Shown here: positions 1 to 5,217 of the stretch, piece by piece
Numbering within the stretch: position 1 is the first letter of the stretch
How the letters are laid out: each line of letters opens with the position of its first letter
DNA from: Thermoplasmatota archaeon
GTDB taxonomy: Archaea; Thermoplasmatota; E2; DHVEG-1
Assembly: GCA_030605515.1 (NCBI GenBank)
Contig: JAUWIE010000131.1
Location: forward strand, 1-9,164
Length of the DNA: 9,164 nt
Direction of reading: 5' to 3'
Position numbers and translations under genes: made by a program
Notes under the pieces: model-generated
The model's database searches: none
The model's input: only the letters and a program-made list of their open reading frames with translations
Told to the model about the DNA's origin: nothing

Positions 1-720
1 CTTCAGGATTTAACAAATGATTTCAGGAAGTCTCATATTAAACTTTTTTTTAAAATTAATAAAGTTGAGGAGTCAAAAGCTTATACTCAATTTGTTGGTC
101 ACACACTTACATCAGATTATCTTAGGAGAATGATACGTAGGAGAAGATCAAAGATTGATGGTGTATATGATGTTTCCACACGTGATGGAGCAACCATTAG
201 GGTTAAACCTTTTTCAACAACTGATAAGCGTGTGCAGAATTCTCAGAGGAAAATAGTTCGAGACGCTATGAGAAAAACAATTAGTGATCAAGCAAAAGTT
301 TGTACGCTATCTGAGTTTGTTAAAAATATTCTTGATGGTAAAACTGGTAGTGATATTTATAAAAATTGTAGAAAGCTTTATCCTGTTAAAAGAGTGGAGA
401 TACATAAGACTGAGGTTCTCTCTCCCCCTTCAATTATAATTGAAGATAAAAAACCTAAAGAGAAAAAAGAAACAGAGGAAGCTGAGCCAAAAGAGGAAGA
501 GAAGAAAGAAAAAGAAGAAGAAAAACCAAAAGAAGAAGAACAAAAAGAAGAAAAACAAGCAAAGCCAAAGTTAGATAAAAAACCTAAGAAAAAAGAACCC
601 GTTAAAAAAATAGCTTCAAAAGCAAAAAAAACTGTTAAAAAGACAACGAAAAAAACAGCAACTAAAACAAAGACAAAAAAAGCTACAACCGCAAAAAAAC
701 CTAAAAAAACAGAGAAATAA
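1..720 (+). CDS. rps3ae: 30S ribosomal protein eS1 (S3ae), 5' end outside window
   Basis: The reading frame is open from base 1, so the gene is cut by the left edge; 239 residues are visible. The first ATG in view (130) is internal. The segment LTNDFRKSHIKLFFKINKVE, then AYTQFVGHTLTSDYLRR, IDGVYDV, TLSEFVKNILDGKTGSDIY and RKLYPVKRVEI follow the archaeal/eukaryotic S3ae pattern. This protein sits on the small-subunit platform near the mRNA exit site; the family is absent from bacteria, which fixes the host as an archaeon. The usual fold ends near visible residue 141. About 99 more residues follow: first Glu/Lys-rich, then Lys/Thr/Ala-rich with AKK and KKTxKK repeats resembling histone-H1-like tails. 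Such a long charged tail is more than archaeal S3ae proteins usually carry. It is followed by a T-rich stretch (748-761) that could end transcription. Confidence 0.93.
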   Translation, partial: LQDLTNDFRKSHIKLFFKINKVEESKAYTQFVGHTLTSDYLRRMIRRRRSKIDGVYDVSTRDGATIRVKPFSTTDKRVQNSQRKIVRDAMRKTISDQAKVCTLSEFVKNILDGKTGSDIYKNCRKLYPVKRVEIHKTEVLSPPSIIIEDKKPKEKKETEEAEPKEEEKKEKEEEKPKEEEQKEEKQAKPKLDKKPKKKEPVKKIASKAKKTVKKTTKKTATKTKTKKATTAKKPKKTEK

Positions 721-750
721 TAAACCCAAGACTATTTTATTAATAATCTT

Positions 751-758
751 TTTATATT
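751..758 (+). promoter_or_regulatory. TATA box for the C69-like hydrolase gene
   Basis: TTTATATT lies in the 54-base gap after the ribosomal gene. An archaeal transcription start about 25 bases downstream would fall near 779-781, just before the ATG at 787, giving a leaderless or nearly leaderless message. No Shine-Dalgarno sequence is visible before either ATG, which fits. The placement is inferred from the usual archaeal TATA-to-start spacing. Confidence 0.4.
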
Positions 759-774
759 TTTACAATTATACTAT

Positions 775-2694
775 ATGATTAGTTGTATGAATAAATACAA
801 GATATTTACAATTATTTTTACAATATGTATATGTACGGTTATTATTTTTCCTTATTCGGTTAAAGGATGTAAGGATATAGTAGTTGTAGATGATGCTACT
901 GAAGGTGATTATAATCTTTTGTTAAAGGTCCGTGATCCTAGTCGACTTGGCCTGCAAGTATTATGTATTGTTCCAGAGGAATACAAGTATACATATCATT
1001 ATCCATGGACTGGTAAACAAATGAGTCTGCAAACTAAACATAAGTATATTGGTGTTGCAACACTAGGGGATACTATTCCAAATATCGTAAAACCCGGGAT
1101 GGCTCTTAGCGATGTAGGCCTTGCGTTTGGAGATGCAGATACAAGGTCTAATTGGAAGAATCCAACAAAAAACGCATGGGATGATTTTGATTGGATTCGT
1201 TATGCTTGTGAAAATGCAAATAATGAAGATGAAGCAGTGATGCTTATGACAAAAGATATTGTAGACGATCTTCATGCAACAGGCGTATCTGAGAATTTGT
1301 TTATTGTAGGCCCTAAAAAAGCATATGTCATTGAAGCAGATGCATATCGTTATAATGTTAAAGAAATCAATGATATATTAGTCATGTCAAACTACCCAAA
1401 AGAGCTGTGGAGGACTCAGGTTCATAGATGTTTACCAATTGCTTCTTCATTTGATATAACTAAAGAACAATATGTTAGAAAAGGAAGAACATTACGATTG
1501 AATTCCTTATTTGGTGTTAAAATTGTTGATATCAATAAGGACTATGTTGTTGCACAACAGGTTCCATTTCTAAAGTTTGATCGAACACTTAGATTAATGG
1601 GCAATAAAGTAAAAATTGAGCTTGGTGAACGAGAAACAGTTGGTGATTACAGTGTTGAACTTTTAGATATCGAAGGTAACAAAGCCAAGATAAAATTATG
1701 TTACAAGTTTAAAGCCTGGGAAGATAAAATGATGGAAATTATACAAGAAAAATATGGATATATCACAGTTAAGGATATGATAAATTGGTCAAGACTAGAT
1801 AGCGATGATTTGGATGGTCTTAGACCTATGTGTGAAGATATATTTGAATATGAAGCAGTAGCGATATATAAGATTCCACATGAGAACTATGAAACATTGA
1901 GTGGTGGATGGTTTGCAGCAAATCATGCCTGTTCATCAATTTATGTACCTTTTCATATTATAGATAATAACATTTATGATCCATATGTGTCTGGGGAAGC
2001 AGCAGATTTATCACTTGATCTTTTGAATCAATATGGACATAACAATTTAATAACTATGATTAATAATATTGAAGATGTTTTTATTTATGAAGTAAAACGT
2101 ATTGAACAAATTACCCAAGAATTGATACAACATAGTGATGTTGAGGTCTCTTCTTTTTTAACCGTAAGTGATAAAGGTATGCAACAACAAGCATATGAAA
2201 CTGGACAAATATGGAAAAAACTTTCAGATGAGAAACATAATCAAAAATTAATAAACATAATTGAGGACATATGGGAGTATAACTATTCTTGTTCATTGGA
2301 GAATATGAAAAACGCAATTATTGATCTTAAGAAAATGTCAGAGACGAAAGATAGCATGGAGCATATTCTAGATCTCTCACTAGGTATTTGCAAAATGCGG
2401 ATAGATATGATAAATTCTATTGGAAAAAATATTTCAATTCCGGAAGAAGAGTATCGACTTGGTAAAAAGCTCCTAAAACAAGATATGTATGAATTAGGTT
2501 TTAAAAAGCTGAAAAATTGCTATAGACATTGTGATATGTATCTAAGGGGGAATTCAATTACTTCTAGAGGTGAAAACTATAAAAATAGTAACAATATAAG
2601 TATTCTATCAATGTTTGATTATTTCTTTATAGGATTTTTTATACTCATTGCTTTTTTAATAATCATTAAGAAAAAACAAGATCAATTATATTAG
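775..2694 (+). CDS. Secreted, membrane-anchored C69-like Ntn-hydrolase (predicted dipeptidase/amidase)
   Basis: A 639-residue protein if started at 775; the second ATG (787, residue 5) fits the TATA spacing better. A hydrophobic signal peptide (about residues 7-29) ends in VKG directly before Cys32. In C69 and related Ntn-hydrolases (choloylglycine hydrolase, acyl-CoA:6-APA acyltransferase) a cysteine exposed at the mature N-terminus is the nucleophile, and CKDIVVVDDATEGDYNLL fits that start. Further C69-like segments are GMALSDVGLAFGDADT, then DFDWIRYACENANNEDEAV, NLFIVGPKKAYVIEADAYR and, near residues 376-392, GGWFAANHACSSIYVPF. A helical C-terminal region follows, then one membrane segment (about 613-631) and a KKK tail, so the catalytic part should sit outside the cell, anchored at its C-terminus. 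Family assignment is by recognised pattern; substrate unknown. It converges on the P0 precursor gene with a 45-base gap. A role in the peptide cluster is possible but unsupported. Confidence 0.72.
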   Translation: MISCMNKYKIFTIIFTICICTVIIFPYSVKGCKDIVVVDDATEGDYNLLLKVRDPSRLGLQVLCIVPEEYKYTYHYPWTGKQMSLQTKHKYIGVATLGDTIPNIVKPGMALSDVGLAFGDADTRSNWKNPTKNAWDDFDWIRYACENANNEDEAVMLMTKDIVDDLHATGVSENLFIVGPKKAYVIEADAYRYNVKEINDILVMSNYPKELWRTQVHRCLPIASSFDITKEQYVRKGRTLRLNSLFGVKIVDINKDYVVAQQVPFLKFDRTLRLMGNKVKIELGERETVGDYSVELLDIEGNKAKIKLCYKFKAWEDKMMEIIQEKYGYITVKDMINWSRLDSDDLDGLRPMCEDIFEYEAVAIYKIPHENYETLSGGWFAANHACSSIYVPFHIIDNNIYDPYVSGEAADLSLDLLNQYGHNNLITMINNIEDVFIYEVKRIEQITQELIQHSDVEVSSFLTVSDKGMQQQAYETGQIWKKLSDEKHNQKLINIIEDIWEYNYSCSLENMKNAIIDLKKMSETKDSMEHILDLSLGICKMRIDMINSIGKNISIPEEEYRLGKKLLKQDMYELGFKKLKNCYRHCDMYLRGNSITSRGENYKNSNNISILSMFDYFFIGFFILIAFLIIIKKKQDQLY

Positions 2695-2739
2695 ATTCTT
2701 TCTAATGGGAAGTTACATTATTTCTGCTTTAGGTGTATT

Positions 2740-2916
2740 TTACTCTACTATAATATCGATTCCACCGTTAAGACTATTTACACTACCTATAGGCATACAG
2801 GTTTTTTCTATTAGAACTACATCCCCTTCAGTATCTTTGTTTCCAACTATATTTCTTTTTATTTCTGTTTTTTTTATATATCTCAGCCCAAATACTTTAC
2901 TAATTTTTTTCTTCAT
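2740..2916 (-). CDS. Graspetide-like precursor peptide P0 (58 aa)
   Basis: A 58-residue peptide beginning MKKKISKVFGLRYIKK, with the shared leader motif VFGLRYI at residues 8-14. The C-terminal half contains VVLIEKT (33-39) and ends with LNGGIDIIVE, matching P1 and P2 in the IEKT and GG[IV]DII blocks. Candidate cross-linking residues are Thr39, Ser45, Ser48 and Lys38 with Glu37, Asp54 and Glu58. There is one Cys (40). The start is set by a GTGATC site (2921-2926), exactly complementary to the archaeal 16S tail, four bases before ATG. Another ATG four bases upstream opens only a six-codon frame. It is the last gene of the minus-strand cluster and has its own promoter. The plus-strand open frame over it is a shadow. 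No function beyond precursor is inferred. Confidence 0.8.
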   Translation of the reverse strand: MKKKISKVFGLRYIKKTEIKRNIVGNKDTEGDVVLIEKTCMPIGSVNSLNGGIDIIVE

Positions 2917-2950
2917 TCATGATCACTTTAGACTTCTTTGTCTTTAATGA

Positions 2951-2985
2951 GTATATATACTTTATTTGAAAAAAATTTACAAAAT
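2951..2985 (-). promoter_or_regulatory. P0 promoter: TATA box plus conserved upstream box
   Basis: On the minus strand the palindromic TATA box GTATATATAC (2951-2960) is preceded by TTTTTTTCAAATAAA and, further up, TTTTGTAAAT. The same arrangement, nearly base for base, occurs before P4 (9041-9065) and in part before P3 (5101-5127). A start about 26 bases from the TATA centre falls near 2929, giving a leader of about 13 bases that contains the ribosome binding site. The palindrome seen farther upstream of P3 and P4 is absent here. Confidence 0.6.
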
Positions 2986-3084
2986 ATAATAATTAAAAAT
3001 AAATACTGAACTTAAAACAATCTATTTTTATTCTTGATAATAATAAGAAAATTATAATAATTCTAGTAATATCAAAACAATATT

Positions 3085-3243
3085 TTATGCACAAATTATA
3101 TCGATACCACCGCTAATACTACCTACATTATGGGTTTTCTCTATTTGAACATCAGTAGTTGAGCCGGTACCAACAAAATTTGTTTTATTCTCCATTCTTT
3201 TTAGATATTTTAAACCAAAAACCTTGTCATTGTTCTTTTTCAT
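3085..3243 (-). CDS. Graspetide-like precursor peptide P1 (52 aa)
   Basis: A 52-residue peptide with the leader motif VFGLKYL at residues 8-14. The downstream part is VQIEKTHNVGSISGGIDIICA (residues 32-52), nearly the same as the end of P2. Candidate cross-linking residues are Lys36, Thr37, Ser42 and Ser44 with Glu35 and Asp48. There is one Cys (51). The start at 3243 is chosen over in-frame codons up to 3285 because an AAGAGGG ribosome binding site (3250-3256) lies six bases before it and the leader aligns with the other precursors. A possible leader cleavage region is FVGTGS (23-28). It lies 140 bases downstream of ligase B on the same strand, which makes B its likely modifying enzyme. Confidence 0.82.
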   Translation of the reverse strand: MKKNNDKVFGLKYLKRMENKTNFVGTGSTTDVQIEKTHNVGSISGGIDIICA

Positions 3244-3267
3244 TGTGTTCCCTCTTATATTTTTAAT

Positions 3268-3283
3268 ATTATATATAATAACC
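3268..3283 (-). promoter_or_regulatory. Likely TATA box for P1
   Basis: An A/T-only stretch reading TATTATATATAATATT on the minus strand lies 25-40 bases before the P1 start codon. GTAAATTTGAATATTGG just upstream resembles the P0 and P4 upstream boxes only weakly (shared GTAAAT). The expected transcription start falls in or next to the ribosome binding site, so P1 may instead be read through from ligase B. Confidence 0.35.
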
Positions 3284-3382
3284 AATATTCAAATTTACCG
3301 ATAATTTTGTTAAATTGAGGCTAAATAGCAATTTATAGCAATAGTTTTTCATCTCTAAGCAAGTGTTATCTTGAAAATTGTA

Positions 3383-4414
3383 TTACCATCTTGTCATGTC
3401 ATAATCAATACTTCCTTTAAGAAGCATTTTTGCAATATTTTCAGTAATAGGAAGCATCGTCAAGCGTTCTATCCAGCCATATTGACCATTTGGGTTCAAC
3501 TCAATAAAAATATACTCATTTTCTGGTGTTATAATCATATCAAAACATCCATATGTCAACCCTAATTTATCTAGCATTTTAAGGCAAAGCAATTCAATTT
3601 TTCTTGGTAATTTATGTTTTAGATGAGGCGTGTTTTTAATATCAAAATCATGCCAATCAACCTTTGAAACCTCACTTTCTTGAGACTGAATCTCACAAGC
3701 CATCACAGCTTTACCAACACATGTAATACGAAGTTCAACTTTTTTAGGGATATAAGTTTGGAGAAGATTAGGAGTTGCAAATTTAATTTTTGAGTCATCT
3801 AAATCCTTTTTATCTACTATACTTGTATGAATTGCGTAGACTTCAGTATCACCCTTTTTATTCTCCTCATCCCAAAATGTCTTCCAAAATGTCTTATATA
3901 TTATCTCATTATCTGTTTGGTTAAAAAATGTATTAGCTTCGTTCAAAGAAGTCGTTATGAATGTTTGTGGGATATTAAAACCAATTTCTTGAGCTAATCG
4001 AAGCTGATATACTTTATCTTGATAAGTCAAGTTTTCGGGATAAGGATTCATCCAGAAACAATCCTTTAAATTCAGATATATACCCTTCATAAAATTTTTC
4101 CATTCAGCTTTGTAAAACTCCAGATCACTGCCCTCCATTTCATCTTCAATATAAGATGGTAGAGCTGGTCGCCAAAAAAGAACACTTTTAACTTCTTCAC
4201 ATAAATTAATAATTTCATCATTTTTCTTATAAAGTATTTTGAATTCTCTAGAGTCATATATACCAGAAAGAGAACATTTTTTTTGTACAAGATCATCAAG
4301 TGCAAGATGAATACAAGTACCACCCTTTTCAGTGATACGATCTGAGATAACATCTGAAGATGCTGGAAGTGTCCCTAATGATTTATCCCCTATAATCAAG
4401 ATTTTATCTTTCAT
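3383..4414 (-). CDS. ATP-grasp graspetide synthetase B (MvdC/MvdD-like peptide ligase)
   Basis: A 343-residue ATP-grasp enzyme, paralogue of ligase A and of the same length when both start at MK. Enzymes of this family activate Asp/Glu side chains as acyl phosphates and join them to Ser/Thr (ester) or Lys (amide) of a precursor. Family landmarks: FWRPALP (80-86), CFWMNPYP (119-126), DKVYQL and GFNIPQTFITTS, an ATP-site Lys in IIYKTF (171-176), VELRITCVG (226-234), EIQSQ, and the metal-binding end with Asp292, Glu305 and Asn307 in ELNPNGQYGWIE. Two family-typical positions differ from A: DWH replaces DWR (253-255) and YKT replaces YKP. ATG at 4414 is preferred over TTG 4423 and ATG 4420 because of AAGGT (4423-4427) eight bases upstream and the match to A. 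It lies between P2 and P1, so it probably serves these two similar precursors. Confidence 0.85.
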   Translation of the reverse strand: MKDKILIIGDKSLGTLPASSDVISDRITEKGGTCIHLALDDLVQKKCSLSGIYDSREFKILYKKNDEIINLCEEVKSVLFWRPALPSYIEDEMEGSDLEFYKAEWKNFMKGIYLNLKDCFWMNPYPENLTYQDKVYQLRLAQEIGFNIPQTFITTSLNEANTFFNQTDNEIIYKTFWKTFWDEENKKGDTEVYAIHTSIVDKKDLDDSKIKFATPNLLQTYIPKKVELRITCVGKAVMACEIQSQESEVSKVDWHDFDIKNTPHLKHKLPRKIELLCLKMLDKLGLTYGCFDMIITPENEYIFIELNPNGQYGWIERLTMLPITENIAKMLLKGSIDYDMTRW

Positions 4415-4536
4415 TAACATCAACCTTACAATAGTAATATAACAAATAGTAGAATTTATGATTTTTGGGAATGTTCATAAAGAATTAAAAGACCACTTGG
4501 AAATTTTTAAAAAATAAACAAATAAAATATTATATC

Positions 4537-4575
4537 AAATATTTAAATGAATATCTCTAATAGATTTAAATATTT
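4537..4575. repeat. Perfect 12-bp inverted repeat, A/T only
   Basis: AAATATTTAAAT (4537-4548) and its exact complement ATTTAAATATTT (4564-4575) flank a 15-base spacer in the 270-base gap between P2 and ligase B. The gap holds no other convincing gene or motif. In so AT-rich a region a 12-base A/T-only match is only weak evidence of function; it could be a regulator site or a weak hairpin. Confidence 0.3.
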
Positions 4576-4687
4576 AATATTAACAATATCTTTGTGAAAA
4601 GTCTATGCAGGTTCCTTAATGTTACCTTATATTATCTTAAATATCAATTTTTGTTATAATACCAATGAAGCTACCATAAGGATCTCA

Positions 4688-4840
4688 TTATGCACATATT
4701 ATATCAACGCCACCACATGATGTACCATCATGGGTTTTTTCTATTTGAACACAATAATCTTTACAACCACAGTCGCTGCCTGAATGCGAGTTACTATTAA
4801 TTTTTTTTAGATATTTCAAACCAAATATTTTCTTTCTCAT
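4688..4840 (-). CDS. Graspetide-like precursor peptide P2 (50 aa, Cys-rich)
   Basis: A 50-residue peptide, too short for usual gene callers, beginning MRKKIFGLKYLKK with the leader motif at 5-11. The last 20 residues (VQIEKTHDGTSCGGVDIICA) match P1 closely, also at the DNA level, showing a shared origin by duplication. It has five cysteines (24, 26, 30, 42, 49), far more than its relatives. Candidate cross-linking residues are Lys35, Thr36, Thr40 and Ser41 with Glu34, Asp38 and Asp46. The start is set by AAGGATGTGA (4847-4856) six bases before ATG. It follows P3 by only 33 bases, so both are probably on one transcript from the P3 promoter. Confidence 0.82.
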   Translation of the reverse strand: MRKKIFGLKYLKKINSNSHSGSDCGCKDYCVQIEKTHDGTSCGGVDIICA

Positions 4841-4873
4841 AATTATTCACATCCTTGGTAATAATATATTTTT

Positions 4874-5053
4874 TTACAATGGAGTATTATGTAATTTCAT
4901 GGGTACAGTAAGTTTAGATCCATCAATTAAGATACCGCCTCTTAACGATTTACCATCTTTAATAACAGCTTGTGAATATGGTCCAACATCTCCGCCAGAT
5001 ATTACTTTCTTGCCTTTTTCCAGATATTTCAATCCAAATATTTTCTTTTTCAT
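4874..5053 (-). CDS. Graspetide-like precursor peptide P3 (59 aa)
   Basis: A 59-residue peptide beginning MKKKIFGLKYLEK with the leader motif at 5-11. ISGG (18-21) is a double-glycine site suited to a C39 exporter. The part after it differs from P0-P2: AVIKDGKSLRGGILIDG (29-45) keeps an I-K-x...S...GGI outline, but the IEKT and GGIDII blocks are changed, and a unique tail of 14 residues ends in HNTPL. Candidate linking residues are Lys32, Lys35, Ser36, Ser46 and Thr49 with Asp33 and Asp44. The start is fixed by GGTGAT (5060-5065) six bases upstream. The plus-strand open frame over this gene is a shadow. It is first in a likely P3-P2 transcript. Confidence 0.8.
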   Translation of the reverse strand: MKKKIFGLKYLEKGKKVISGGDVGPYSQAVIKDGKSLRGGILIDGSKLTVPMKLHNTPL

Positions 5054-5067
5054 TTTAATATCACCAT

Positions 5068-5140
5068 GTTATACTTTTCTATTTCATATATATATAAATA
5101 CCTTATTTGAGTATTTTTGAACAATAATGACATAATGTCA
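5068..5140 (-). promoter_or_regulatory. P3(-P2) promoter with conserved box and 13-bp palindrome
   Basis: Reading on the minus strand: the palindrome TGACATTATGTCA (5128-5140), a CAAATAAGG box (5102-5110), a TATA box TTTATATA (5091-5098), then AAGTATAAC (5068-5076) just before the GGTGAT ribosome binding site. P4 has the same elements in the same order, with the palindrome-like site ending exactly 30 bases from the TTATTTGA edge in both. The expected start near 5068 gives a 15-base leader. The palindrome is a candidate operator; no regulator gene is in the window. Confidence 0.6.
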
Positions 5141-5145
5141 AAATG

Positions 5146-5217
5146 AAAAAAAAGCTGACTCGAATTCAAATCAAATCCGGAAAAGATTTTTCCTATTAAT
5201 GCTTAATAATTTGAATT
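5146..5217 (-). terminator. Nested hairpin and U-tract after the exporter
   Basis: Immediately after the exporter stop codon, an outer 8-bp stem (TTTGAATT 5210-5217 with AATTCAAA 5163-5170) encloses an inner stem GGAAAA/TTTTCC (5179-5184 with 5188-5193, three-base loop). On the minus-strand transcript it is followed by a run of eight U (5146-5153). This would end the ligase A-exporter transcript just before the P3 promoter. Archaeal termination relies mainly on U-tracts, so the hairpin part may be secondary. Confidence 0.5.

Noticed and set aside
2705..2947. Open frame of 80 codons on the plus strand
   Set aside because: It lies over the P0 precursor gene, has no ribosome binding site, and its hydrophobic translation is what the antisense of a Lys-rich peptide gives.
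3085..3285. P1 starting upstream at 3285
   Set aside because: The extra 14 residues cover the TATA-like stretch and the ribosome binding site; the start at 3243 aligns with the other precursors.
2740..4840. GG of GG[IV]DII in P0-P2 as the C39 cleavage site
   Set aside because: Cleavage there would release only 6-7 residues and discard the conserved IEKT block, so it is more likely part of the core.
4688..4840. P2 as a lanthipeptide or sactipeptide precursor because of its cysteines
   Set aside because: No lanthionine synthetase or radical SAM gene is in the window, and P2's leader groups it with the ATP-grasp precursors.
4899..5120. Open frame of 73 codons on the plus strand
   Set aside because: Antisense to P3 and its promoter; P3 has a ribosome binding site and shared leader, this frame has neither.
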